Part shown: in pieces, positions 1-7,432 of the stretch
How positions within the stretch are numbered: the stretch's first letter is position 1
Layout of the letters: the number at the start of each line of letters is the position of its first letter
Origin: Candidatus Omnitrophota bacterium
GTDB lineage: Bacteria > Ratteibacteria > UBA8468 > B48-G9 > JAFGKM01
Assembly (NCBI GenBank): GCA_023819545.1
Contig: JAMWCA010000011.1
Coordinates: forward strand, 1-19,496
Direction: 5' to 3'
DNA: 19,496 bases
Translations under genes and position numbers: made by a program
The notes under the pieces: model-generated
Told to the model about the DNA's origin: nothing
Seen by the model: only the letters and a program-made list of their open reading frames with translations
Database searches by the model: none

Positions 1-203
1 ATGCAGTTGCTCCAGGATATATTTTAACGAAAATGACAGAAAATCTACCGGATAAAATAAAAGAGGAGATGCTAAAATCTATCCCTCTTGGGAGATTTGG
101 TAAACCAGAGGAAGTAGCAGAACTTGTTTATTTTCTTGCTTCTGAAAAAGCAAACTATATAACAGGACAAGTTTTTAGAATAGATGGTGGGCTGGTAATG
201 TAA
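1..203 (+). CDS. fabG: 3-oxoacyl-ACP reductase FabG, C-terminal end only (5' partial)
   Basis: Only the last 66 residues are present, read in the frame that starts at base 3. They show the short-chain dehydrogenase C-terminal pattern: AVAPGYILTKMT just after the active-site helix (the PG motif that shapes the cofactor and substrate loop), then PLGRFGKPEEVAE, YFLASEKANYITGQ and a terminal DGG. FabG reduces 3-oxoacyl-ACP to 3-hydroxyacyl-ACP with NADPH in the cytoplasm. The catalytic Ser-Tyr-Lys and the Rossmann fold lie upstream of the window. The call as FabG rather than another SDR rests on acpP and fabF following directly, 26 bases downstream, and on the close match of the tail to FabG. Confidence 0.88.
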   Translation, partial: AVAPGYILTKMTENLPDKIKEEMLKSIPLGRFGKPEEVAELVYFLASEKANYITGQVFRIDGGLVM

Positions 204-216
204 ATAAAAAATAAAG

Positions 217-224
217 AAAGGAGG
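217..224 (+). promoter_or_regulatory. Strong Shine-Dalgarno of acpP
   Basis: AAAGGAGG lies five bases before the acpP ATG at 230. It is the fullest anti-16S match I noticed in the window, in keeping with the very high expression usual for acyl carrier protein. Confidence 0.75.
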
Positions 225-229
225 ATGGT

Positions 230-475
230 ATGAATAGGGAAGAAATCGCAAAAACAATAAAAGAAATTATAGTGGAGAAGTTGGGAGTTAATCCATCAGA
301 GATTACCGAAGAAGCAGCATTTGTAGAAGATCTTGGTGCAGATTCTCTTGATACAGTTGAACTTGTTATGGACTTTGAAGAAAAATTTGGTCTTGAAATT
401 CCAGATGAAGATGCAGAAAAGATAAAAACAGTTAAAGATGCAATAGATTATATAGAAAAGAAAAAATTACAATGA
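230..475 (+). CDS. acpP: Acyl carrier protein
   Basis: This 81-residue acidic protein has normal ACP length. It carries the 4'-phosphopantetheine attachment motif GADSLDTVEL with the modified serine at residue 39, preceded by the family's F-x-E/D-DLG pattern and followed by the MDFEEKFGLEIPDE recognition helix. ACP carries the growing acyl chain between the type II fatty-acid synthase enzymes and also serves lipid A and phospholipid synthesis. The gene sits between fabG and fabF, the classic fab cluster order. Its TGA overlaps the fabF ATG as ATGA, so the two are probably translationally coupled. The start at 230 is fixed by a strong ribosome binding site five bases upstream. Confidence 0.97.
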   Translation: MNREEIAKTIKEIIVEKLGVNPSEITEEAAFVEDLGADSLDTVELVMDFEEKFGLEIPDEDAEKIKTVKDAIDYIEKKKLQ

Positions 476-1707
476 AAAGAGTAGTTGTGACTGGATTAGG
501 ACTTGTTACATCTATTGGAAATGATGTTAAAACAACATGGGAAAATCTTATAAATGGTATTTCAGGGGTTGATAAAATTAAGTCATTTGATGTTTCTTCT
601 TATGAGACCCAAATAGGAGCAGAGGTTAAAAATTTTAATCTTGAAAATATCCATCCTAAAGAAAAAAGAAAGATGGATACATTCGTTCAGTTTGCAATAA
701 AAGCAACGGATGAAGCAATTAAAGATAGCGGACTTGAATTTTCAGAGGAAGAAAAAAATAATGTAGGTGTAATAATTGGAGCAGGTATTGGTGGTTTGAG
801 AATAATAGAACAGCAGCATAAGATTTTATTAGAACAAGGTCCAAATAGAGTAAGCCCTTTCCTAATTCCTATGTTAATCCCTGATATTGCATCTGGTCAT
901 ATAGCAATTCTTTATGGTTTTAAAGGAGTTAATTTTTGTACTGTTAGTGCTTGTGCTTCAGGTGCTCATGCTCTCGCTATATCTTTAAATTTAATAAGAA
1001 GTGGGGTGGCAGATGTAATAATTTCAGGAGGAACAGAGTCCTGTATAACACCGCTTGGACTTGCTGGTTTCTGTTCTATGAAGGCACTTTCAAGGAGAAA
1101 TAATGAACCACAAAAAGCATCAAGACCTTTTGATAAAGAAAGAGATGGTTTTGTGATGGGAGAAGGTGCAGGAGTTGTTATTCTTGAATCACTTGAACAT
1201 GCTAAAAAAAGGAATGCAAATATTTATTGTGAATTTGTAGGTGCTGGAATGAGTTGTGATGCATATCATATTACAGCACCTGATACAGACGGTTATGGTG
1301 CATATCTATCAATGAAATATGCTCTTTTAGATGCAAAAGTAAATCCAGATGATGTTGATTATATAAATGCTCATGGAACAAGCACTCCATTAAATGATAA
1401 AAGTGAAACATTAGCAATAAAAAAACTTTTTGGTCAAAATGCATATAAAATACCTATAAGTTCAATAAAGTCAATGATAGGACATACTCTTGGAGCAGCA
1501 GGAGCAATAGAATTCATCTCTACCTGTCTTACATTAAAAACAAATATTATTCCTCCAACAATAAACTATGAATATCCAGATCCAGAATGTGACCTTGATT
1601 ATGTTCCAAATGTAGCAAGAGAAAAAGAGGTTAAAGTAGCAATTTCAAATTCTTTTGGTTTTGGTGGCCATAATGTAACTCTTGTTATAAAGAAGTTTAA
1701 TGAATAA
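472..1707 (+). CDS. fabF: 3-oxoacyl-ACP synthase II (KAS II)
   Basis: The 411 residues match FabF length (about 410). The Cys-His-His catalytic set of condensing enzymes is complete: Cys161 in VSACASGAHAL, His301 in NAHGTSTPLND and His338 in SMIGHTLGAAGA, with the supporting Lys333. The glycine-rich tail SNSFGFGGHN is also present. The enzyme elongates acyl-ACP with malonyl-ACP in the cytoplasm. The ATG overlaps the acpP stop by four bases, which implies coupling. No fabD, fabH, fabZ or enoyl reductase is in view; others may lie upstream of the window. No unusual residue was found in the active site. KAS I (FabB) is less likely, given the acpP-fabF linkage and the length. Confidence 0.96.
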   Translation: MKRVVVTGLGLVTSIGNDVKTTWENLINGISGVDKIKSFDVSSYETQIGAEVKNFNLENIHPKEKRKMDTFVQFAIKATDEAIKDSGLEFSEEEKNNVGVIIGAGIGGLRIIEQQHKILLEQGPNRVSPFLIPMLIPDIASGHIAILYGFKGVNFCTVSACASGAHALAISLNLIRSGVADVIISGGTESCITPLGLAGFCSMKALSRRNNEPQKASRPFDKERDGFVMGEGAGVVILESLEHAKKRNANIYCEFVGAGMSCDAYHITAPDTDGYGAYLSMKYALLDAKVNPDDVDYINAHGTSTPLNDKSETLAIKKLFGQNAYKIPISSIKSMIGHTLGAAGAIEFISTCLTLKTNIIPPTINYEYPDPECDLDYVPNVAREKEVKVAISNSFGFGGHNVTLVIKKFNE

Positions 1708-1770
1708 TTATTTATTGTTTAAGCAAGGATGATAACATAGTTTTCTATCTTTATTTAAAAAGGAGTTAAC

Positions 1771-2931
1771 ATGGAATATTTTTTAACAGAAGAACAGAAA
1801 ATGATCAAAGAAATTGCAAGAAAAATAGCAGAAGAAAAAATAAAAACCAAAAGAGCAGAATATGATGAAAATGAAACTTTCCCATGGGATATAGTAGAGG
1901 AATTGGCAAAATCAGACCTTTTTGGTGTTTTTATTCCATCTGAATATGGAGGTCTTGGATATGGAGTTTTTGAATTATGTCTTGTCATAGAGGAGTTAAG
2001 TAGAGTTTGTGGTGGTATTGCTCTATCTTATGCTGGAACTGCTCTTGGTGCCTTTCCTATAATACTTTTTGGGAATCAAGAACAGAAAAGAAAATATTTG
2101 CCACCGATGGCAAAAGGGGAAAAACTTGCTGCATTTGCTGTAACAGAGCCAGAAGCAGGTAGTGACATAACAAATTTAAATACAACAGCAAAAAAAGAAG
2201 GTGACTATTATATTTTAAATGGGACTAAACAATGGATTACAAATGGAGGTGAAGCAGAGATCTATGTTGTTATTGCATCTACAGATAAAGCAAAGGGACC
2301 AAGAGGTTCAACTGCTTTTATAATTGAAAAAGGGACAGAAGGTTTTAAATTTGGGAAGAAAGAAAAAAAACTTGGAATTAGAGCATCTGCGACAAGAGAA
2401 TTAATATTTGAAAACTGTAAAGTCCCAAAGGAAAATCTTCTTGGAAGAGAAGGGATGGGATTTCTGATAACACTTAAAAATTTTGACACATCAAGACCTG
2501 GAGTTGCAGCACAGGCACTTGGTATTGCTCAAGGTGCTTTTGAAGAAGCATTAAAATATGCTCATACAAGAAAACAATTTGGTCAAACAATTATTTCTTT
2601 TCAAGCAGTAAGTCATCTACTTGCAGATATGGCAACTCAGATAGAAGCAGCAAGATGTTTAATTTATCAAACAGCAAGAATGATAGATAGTGGTGCAAAG
2701 GAATTTTCAAAAGAATCTGCTATGTGTAAGTTATTTGCTTCAGATGTTGCAATGAAAGTTACAACAGATGCAATACAAATTTTTGGTGGTTATGGTTATA
2801 TGAAAGATTATCCAGTTGAAAAAATGTTTAGAGATGCAAAAATAACTCAAATATATGAAGGAACAAATCAAATCCAAAGAAATATAATTGCACTTGAATT
2901 GATAAAAGAATTAAAGAAAAGGCAACCATAA
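1771..2931 (+). CDS. Acyl-CoA dehydrogenase (short/medium-chain type)
   Basis: The 386 residues are the usual length for the FAD-dependent acyl-CoA dehydrogenase family. Visible signatures are AFAVTEPEAGSDITNL (about 125-140, flavin and substrate contacts), WITNGGEAEIY, the helical C-terminal domain with YAHTRKQFGQ, and IFGGYGYMKDYPVE followed by QIYEGTNQIQRN. Glu363 in the last motif matches the catalytic base of butyryl/short- and medium-chain members. The enzyme oxidises acyl-CoA to trans-2-enoyl-CoA and passes electrons to an electron-transfer flavoprotein, which is not encoded in the window. It follows fabF by 63 bases, has a good AAAGGAG site before its ATG, and nearly abuts the next gene. 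Its exact chain-length preference cannot be read from the sequence, so no symbol is given. Confidence 0.92.
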   Translation: MEYFLTEEQKMIKEIARKIAEEKIKTKRAEYDENETFPWDIVEELAKSDLFGVFIPSEYGGLGYGVFELCLVIEELSRVCGGIALSYAGTALGAFPIILFGNQEQKRKYLPPMAKGEKLAAFAVTEPEAGSDITNLNTTAKKEGDYYILNGTKQWITNGGEAEIYVVIASTDKAKGPRGSTAFIIEKGTEGFKFGKKEKKLGIRASATRELIFENCKVPKENLLGREGMGFLITLKNFDTSRPGVAAQALGIAQGAFEEALKYAHTRKQFGQTIISFQAVSHLLADMATQIEAARCLIYQTARMIDSGAKEFSKESAMCKLFASDVAMKVTTDAIQIFGGYGYMKDYPVEKMFRDAKITQIYEGTNQIQRNIIALELIKELKKRQP

Positions 2932-2935
2932 TTTG

Positions 2936-3832
2936 ATGGAAGTGATAGAATACAAAGAGCAAGAAAGAATAAGGATAGACAAATATCTAAAAGAAAAATT
3001 CAAAATTTCAAGAGAAAGAATAAAAAAATTAATAGAAGAAAATAAGATTGTTGTTAATGAAAAAAAAATTGAGCCATCTTACATTCTAAAAAAAAATGAT
3101 ATAATAAAAATTTATGACTATAAAGATTTTCAACTTGAACAAGAAATAATACCAGAAAAAGGTAAAATTGAAATAATTTATGAAGACAAAGATATAATTG
3201 TTGTTGATAAACCTTCAGGTATAATAACTCATCCAACACAAAAAATAAAATCAGGAACACTTTTAAATTACATACTTTACCATACAAAACTTTCAAATAT
3301 TGGTTCTCCTTTTAGACCTGGTGTTGTTCATCGTCTTGATAAAGAAACAAGTGGAGTAATTATTTTTGCAAAAAATGATTTTTCATACTGGTCTTTGATT
3401 GAACAATTCAAAAACCATCTTGTCAAAAAAGAATATTATGCAATTGTTAAGGGAAAATTTCCTGAAAAGAAAAAGTTAATTGAATTTAAGATTGCCCCAG
3501 ATAAAGAAAATCCCACAAAAATGAAAGTTCATTTTTTAAAAGGGAAAAATGCACTTACAGAAATTGAAGTTGAAAAATATATAGATGATTTAACACTACT
3601 TAAGATAAAACCGATAACTGGTAGAACTCATCAAATTCGTTTAACTTTATCTTACCTTGGATATCCTATTTTAGGAGATGAAAAATATGGAACGAAAAGC
3701 GAAATTATAAATAGATTAGCACTACATTCTTATAAGATAAATTTTATTCATCCAACAACAAATCAATATATGGAATTTTATGCACCACTCCCTGAAGATT
3801 TTGAAAAAATTCTTAAACTGATTATCCCTTAA
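2936..3832 (+). CDS. RluA/RluD-family 23S rRNA pseudouridine synthase
   Basis: An N-terminal S4 RNA-binding domain covers about residues 10-60 (RIDKYLKEKFKISRERIKKLI). The RluA-type catalytic domain follows, beginning at IIYEDKDIIVVDKPSGIITHP. The signature GVVHRLDKETSG contains the catalytic aspartate (residue 135 from this ATG), and PITGRTHQIRL is the second conserved motif. The total of 298 residues fits RluD, which isomerises uridines in helix 69 of 23S rRNA, but RluC- or RluB-like specificity cannot be excluded. A TTG at 2933 lies directly before the ATG at 2936. I prefer the ATG, although the nearest SD-like AAAAGG suits either poorly. The gene begins within four bases of the acyl-CoA dehydrogenase stop. 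It contains two runs of nine A (3060-3068 and 3088-3096). Confidence 0.9.
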   Translation: MEVIEYKEQERIRIDKYLKEKFKISRERIKKLIEENKIVVNEKKIEPSYILKKNDIIKIYDYKDFQLEQEIIPEKGKIEIIYEDKDIIVVDKPSGIITHPTQKIKSGTLLNYILYHTKLSNIGSPFRPGVVHRLDKETSGVIIFAKNDFSYWSLIEQFKNHLVKKEYYAIVKGKFPEKKKLIEFKIAPDKENPTKMKVHFLKGKNALTEIEVEKYIDDLTLLKIKPITGRTHQIRLTLSYLGYPILGDEKYGTKSEIINRLALHSYKINFIHPTTNQYMEFYAPLPEDFEKILKLIIP

Positions 3833-3833
3833 C

Positions 3834-3846
3834 CACCTACGAGGTG
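3834..3846 (+). promoter_or_regulatory. Small hairpin enclosing the ribosome binding site of the next gene
   Basis: CACCT-ACG-AGGTG is a perfect five-pair inverted repeat with a three-base loop. Its right arm, AGGTG, is the Shine-Dalgarno of the gene starting at 3848, and the left arm begins two bases after the upstream stop codon. It could mask the site until ribosomes finishing the upstream gene open it. There is no U-run, so it is not an intrinsic terminator. It is short enough to be chance. Confidence 0.35.
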
Positions 3847-3847
3847 A

Positions 3848-4252
3848 ATGCGGAAGATACAAGTAGGAATTTATGTTCCTTTTATAAAAGAAACAAGACA
3901 TTCAATTATGAGAAAATTACAGAGGAGTGAATGGATGAAACATTTTGATAAATTTGTTGAAGAAATTAGAAAAGGTGAAGTATTTTATTTGATTGGAGAA
4001 GATATAAATATTGATCCAATAAGTGGATTTGAAATTGACCCATTAGCAAGTAAAGATATAGGTATTTTTATTGAAAGGTTAAGAAAAATTGGAGAAACAT
4101 TTTTTGAAACAATAGAAAACACAAAGATAGAAAAAATTAAAATAGGGAAAGGATATTTGATTATTTTATATGATACAGTTGACAGAATAATTTACCATAG
4201 TGACGATTTTAAAAACTGGCATCAAAAGATTAAAAATTTGATAAAAAAGTAA
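3848..4252 (+). CDS. Conserved-looking protein of unknown function, 134 residues
   Basis: I do not recognise a family. The ORF is convincing because it follows the pseudouridine synthase by 15 bases, has a GAGGTGA ribosome binding site one base before its ATG, and uses the same A-rich, AGA-heavy codons as its neighbours. The protein is soluble with mixed charge and has no signal peptide or membrane segment. The N-terminal part is helical and basic (RHSIMRKLQRSEWMKHFDKFVEEIRKGE). The middle has acidic loops (GEDINIDPISGFEIDP). The C-terminal part looks like beta strands followed by a basic helix (GYLIILYDTVDRIIYHSDDF, then KNWHQKIKNLIKK). It is the last gene of the plus-strand run and converges on rho. 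A role linked to RNA modification or lipid metabolism would be guesswork. Confidence 0.7.
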   Translation: MRKIQVGIYVPFIKETRHSIMRKLQRSEWMKHFDKFVEEIRKGEVFYLIGEDINIDPISGFEIDPLASKDIGIFIERLRKIGETFFETIENTKIEKIKIGKGYLIILYDTVDRIIYHSDDFKNWHQKIKNLIKK

Positions 4253-4274
4253 TATAAAAAGATTAAAGATTTGA
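4224..4274. repeat. 18-base direct repeat pair across the ends of two convergent genes
   Basis: The copies at 4224-4241 and 4257-4274 match at 17 of 18 positions (AAAAGATTAAARATTTGA, R marking the difference). The first encodes the end of the unknown plus-strand protein. The second covers the ten-base gap and the last codons of rho. The region is low in complexity, so either a small tandem duplication or chance is possible. Confidence 0.4.
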
Positions 4275-5552
4275 ATATTCTTTTGCTTGAGTTTTTAAAC
4301 TTAATAATAATTCAATGTTTGAACTTGTAGTTTTTATTTTGTTTATTAAAAGTTCCATTGCTTCAATTGGATTTAAAGGAGCAAGTATTTTTCTTAATAA
4401 CCATATCAATTGAAGTTCTTCTGGGTTAACAAGAAGTTCTTCTCTTCTTGTTCCAGACCTATTTATATCTATTGCTGGAAATATTCTTCTATCAGCAAGT
4501 TTTCTATCAAGATTTATTTCCATATTTCCTGTCCCTTTGAATTCTTCAAAAATAACATCATCCATTTTACTCCCTGTATCTATCAATGCAGTTCCTATTA
4601 TTGTTAAACTTCCTCCTTCTTCAATATTTCTTGCAGCACCAAAAAATCTTTTAGGTTTATCAAGTGCAGTTGATTCAAGCCCACCAGTCATTATTTTGCC
4701 ACTATGAGGAACGAGAACATTATATGCTCTTGCAAGACGTGTTATACTATCAAGAAGGATAACCACATCTTTTTTATGTTCTACTAATCTTTTTGCTTTT
4801 TCAAGAGCAATTTCAGCAACTTGAGTATGTCTTTCTGGTGATTCATCAAATGTCGCACTTATAACTTCTCCTTTAACAATTCTTCTCATTTCAGTAACTT
4901 CTTCAGGTCTTTCAGCAACAAGAAGAACGATTAAATAAACTTCTGGATGATTTTTTGCAATTGCATTTGCTATTTTTTGTAAAATGACGGTTTTTCCTGC
5001 TCTTGGAGGAGAAACAATAAGTCCCCGTTGTCCTTTACCAATAGGCGTTATTAAGTCAATTACTCTTGTTGTTATTTCATCAGGAGTTGTTTCAAGAATA
5101 AATCGTTTATTAGGATGGATTGGGGTTAATTCTTCAAAAGGAATTCTTGAAGAAATGTTTTCAGGAGGTTCTCCATTTACCATTTCCACCTTTAAAAGCG
5201 CAAAATATTTTTCATTTTCTTTTGGAGGTCTTATTTGCCCTGAGACAGTATCCCCAGTTTTTAATCCAAATTTTTTAATTTGAGAGGGGGAAACATAAAT
5301 ATCATCAGGTCCTGGAAGATAGTTATAATTAGGGACTCTTAAAAATCCAAAACCATCTGGAAGAACTTCTAAAACACCTTCTCCAAAAATTAATCCATTT
5401 TTCTTTGCATGGGCTTCCATTATTTTATAAATTAATTCTTCTTTTCTCAAACCACTTATACCATTTACTTCTACTTCCTTCGCAATTTTTTGTAATTTTG
5501 CCATACTCAATTTTCTTAATGTAGACACATTTATTTCACCTATTTGTTCCAT
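4263..5552 (-). CDS. rho: Transcription termination factor Rho
   Basis: The 429-residue hexameric RNA-dependent ATPase has every core part. The Rho_N helical domain covers about 9-50, the cold-shock-like RNA-binding domain about 54-125 (LPDGFGFLR with primary-site aromatics), and the ATPase core follows. The Walker A is SPPRAGKT at 181-188. The Walker B region is DVVILLDSITRLARAYN with Asp268. The secondary-site Q-loop SGKIMTGGLE (284-293) and the R-loop GTGNMEINLDRKLADRR are intact. Length is near the roughly 420-residue E. coli protein, with no insertion. AAAGGAGA stands seven bases before the ATG. It is the last gene of the minus-strand array, 21 bases after coaE, and ends ten bases from the stop of the convergent gene. 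Confidence 0.97.
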   Translation of the reverse strand: MEQIGEINVSTLRKLSMAKLQKIAKEVEVNGISGLRKEELIYKIMEAHAKKNGLIFGEGVLEVLPDGFGFLRVPNYNYLPGPDDIYVSPSQIKKFGLKTGDTVSGQIRPPKENEKYFALLKVEMVNGEPPENISSRIPFEELTPIHPNKRFILETTPDEITTRVIDLITPIGKGQRGLIVSPPRAGKTVILQKIANAIAKNHPEVYLIVLLVAERPEEVTEMRRIVKGEVISATFDESPERHTQVAEIALEKAKRLVEHKKDVVILLDSITRLARAYNVLVPHSGKIMTGGLESTALDKPKRFFGAARNIEEGGSLTIIGTALIDTGSKMDDVIFEEFKGTGNMEINLDRKLADRRIFPAIDINRSGTRREELLVNPEELQLIWLLRKILAPLNPIEAMELLINKIKTTSSNIELLLSLKTQAKEYSNL

Positions 5553-5573
5553 TCTTTTCTCCTTTTTAGAATT

Positions 5574-6170
5574 TCAATTTATTTCTTTTAATAGTTTGGT
5601 AAGAAGATTTTTTAATTTTTTTTCTGTTTCCTTAAGTAAACCAGAATTGTCAATTATATAATCACATTTTTTCTTTTTATATGAGAGAGACAATTGATTT
5701 TTCCATATATTTCTTATCTCTTTTTCAGAATATTTATTGCTTAATCTTTCTATTATCTTTTTTCGAGGTGCATCTACTAAAATTATTTTATCAAATAATT
5801 TTTCACTTTTTGTTTCAAACAATAGGGGAATTTCTATGAATATTATACCTCCATTTTTTTTTATGTCAAGTATTTCTTTTTTAATTTCGTCAAAAACCAT
5901 TGGATGAAGTAAATTTTCTAATTCTTTCTTTTTATCTCTGTCATTAAAAATAATTTCTCTTACTTTCTTTTTATCTATTTTACCTTTTTTTTCAATATCT
6001 TTTCCCAGTATTTTTTTTATTTTTTTTAAAAGTGATTTTTTTTCCCATAGTTTATGAACAATCTCATCACAGGAAATAACTTTATATCTCCATTTTCTTA
6101 GGATTTTTGTTATAGTTGTTTTTCCAGAACCCAAAATACCTGTAATTCCAATAACAACTGATTTTTTCAT
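5574..6170 (-). CDS. coaE: Dephospho-CoA kinase
   Basis: The enzyme phosphorylates the 3'-hydroxyl of dephospho-CoA with ATP, the last step of CoA synthesis. The P-loop GILGSGKTT lies at residues 11-19, followed by the family's SCDEIVHKLW (Asp35) and the lid-side EIPLLFE. The length of 198 residues is normal. I chose the ATG at 6170 because it overlaps the ahcY stop as ATGA and puts the P-loop strand at the usual distance from the N terminus. The longer reading would need a TTG at 6188 and add six residues of no family character. The protein is very lysine-rich, and the gene has several A-runs of seven to nine bases. It is coupled to ahcY upstream and followed by rho. Confidence 0.93.
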   Translation of the reverse strand: MKKSVVIGITGILGSGKTTITKILRKWRYKVISCDEIVHKLWEKKSLLKKIKKILGKDIEKKGKIDKKKVREIIFNDRDKKKELENLLHPMVFDEIKKEILDIKKNGGIIFIEIPLLFETKSEKLFDKIILVDAPRKKIIERLSNKYSEKEIRNIWKNQLSLSYKKKKCDYIIDNSGLLKETEKKLKNLLTKLLKEIN

Positions 6171-7432
6171 AAAGTGCCTAATTCCCAAGAAGATAAATAT
6201 TTTTTCTGTGTTTTTGTTAAACTATCAATTTTCACATTCATAGTGTAAAGTTTATATTTTGCAACTTGTTTATCTATTTCTTCTGGGACATCATATACAT
6301 TTACATCTATTTCTGGATTTTCTTTTAAAAATTTTATAGATAAAAATTGATTTGCAAAACTCATATCCATAACTTCTGGTGGATGTCCTTCTGCACAAGC
6401 AAGGTTTAATAATCTTCCTTCTCCAAGTATAAAAATTTTTTTTCCTGTTTTAAGAAGATATTCAGTTAATCCATTTCTTATAATTCTTTTCTTTAAAGTA
6501 TTTTTTTCTATTTCATCCATTTTTATTTCAACATTAAAATGTCCAGAATTTCCAAGAATTACTCCTTCTTTCATTTTTTTTATTTCTTTCATTGTTATAA
6601 TAGAAGTATTCCCAGTAGCAGTAATAAATATGTCGCCTATTTTACTTGCCTGACTTATTGGCATTACTGAAAATCCATCCATTATTGCTTCAAGTGCTTT
6701 TATCGGGTCTACTTCTACAATTATTACTTTTCCACCCATCCCTCTAAATCTTTGGGCAATTCCCTTGCCACACCAACCATATCCACAAACTACAATTGTT
6801 TTACCAGCAATTAAGATATTTGTTGCTCTTAAAAGCCCATCAACTGTTGATTGTCCTGTTCCGTATCTATTATCAAATAGGTATTTTGTTTTTGCATTAT
6901 TTACTGCAATTACCGGAAACTTTAAAAATTTTTGTTTATGTAAATTTTTAAGACGAATAACACCAGTTGTTGTTTCTTCTGTTGCTCCTATAACATTTTT
7001 CATATATTTTTGATTTTGATGAACAAAAGTAATTAAATCCCCTCCATCATCTATAATAAAATGAGGCATAGTTTTTGCGACATTTTCTATATTTTTGTAA
7101 TATTCTTTGTTGCTTTCATTTCTTTTTCCAAACACGGATATCCCTTGTTTAACTAAATATGCTGCTACTTCATCTTGAGTACTTAATGGATTTGATGCAC
7201 ATAAATAAACTTCTCCACCAGTTTTTTTAAAATTCAAAATTAAATTTGCTGTTTCTGAAGTTATGTGAAGACATGCTCCTATTCTATATCCCTTGAAAAT
7301 TTTTTTCTTACTGTATATCTTTCTTAAATAATTCAAAACAGGCATATGTTGTAAAGCCCACAAAACTTTTTTTTCTCCAATTTTAAACAGATTTATATCT
7401 TTTATTGAATATTCAGGGAAATTATTTTGCAT
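6167..7432 (-). CDS. ahcY: Adenosylhomocysteinase, short Thermotoga/archaeal-like form
   Basis: It hydrolyses S-adenosylhomocysteine to adenosine and homocysteine with bound NAD. Evidence: HITSETANLI and ASNPLSTQDEVAAYL near the N terminus, IIDDGGDLITFVH (126-138), GATEETTTGVIRL, and AKTKYLFDNRYGTGQS (180-195), which holds the active-site Lys-Asp-Asn set. The NAD-binding GYGWCGKGIA is at 217-226 and NSGHFNVE at 295-302. At 421 residues it is shorter than the eukaryotic/proteobacterial type. GTGQS replaces the CRES-like loop, and the tail ends in KKYLSSWELGT as I recall from Thermotoga-type enzymes. The ATG lies 11 bases inside metK and has no visible Shine-Dalgarno, so it probably depends on coupling. 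MetK and AhcY together form two steps of the SAM cycle. Confidence 0.95.
   Translation of the reverse strand: MQNNFPEYSIKDINLFKIGEKKVLWALQHMPVLNYLRKIYSKKKIFKGYRIGACLHITSETANLILNFKKTGGEVYLCASNPLSTQDEVAAYLVKQGISVFGKRNESNKEYYKNIENVAKTMPHFIIDDGGDLITFVHQNQKYMKNVIGATEETTTGVIRLKNLHKQKFLKFPVIAVNNAKTKYLFDNRYGTGQSTVDGLLRATNILIAGKTIVVCGYGWCGKGIAQRFRGMGGKVIIVEVDPIKALEAIMDGFSVMPISQASKIGDIFITATGNTSIITMKEIKKMKEGVILGNSGHFNVEIKMDEIEKNTLKKRIIRNGLTEYLLKTGKKIFILGEGRLLNLACAEGHPPEVMDMSFANQFLSIKFLKENPEIDVNVYDVPEEIDKQVAKYKLYTMNVKIDSLTKTQKKYLSSWELGTL

Noticed and set aside
1708..1770. Gap between fabF and the acyl-CoA dehydrogenase as a promoter or terminator
   Set aside because: It has only a four-pair ATAG-TTTT-CTAT inverted repeat and no paired -35/-10 boxes at usual spacing; a ribosome binding site at the end is all I can support.
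3834..3846. Hairpin as an intrinsic terminator after the pseudouridine synthase
   Set aside because: No U-run follows, the stem is only five pairs, and the next gene begins two bases later.
4984..5283. Plus-strand 99-codon frame opposite rho
   Set aside because: It is a shadow of the rho ATPase core, with no ribosome binding site and no recognisable domain.
6171..6188. TTG-initiated extension of coaE
   Set aside because: The ATG at 6170 overlaps the ahcY stop as ATGA and gives the family's usual short lead into the P-loop.
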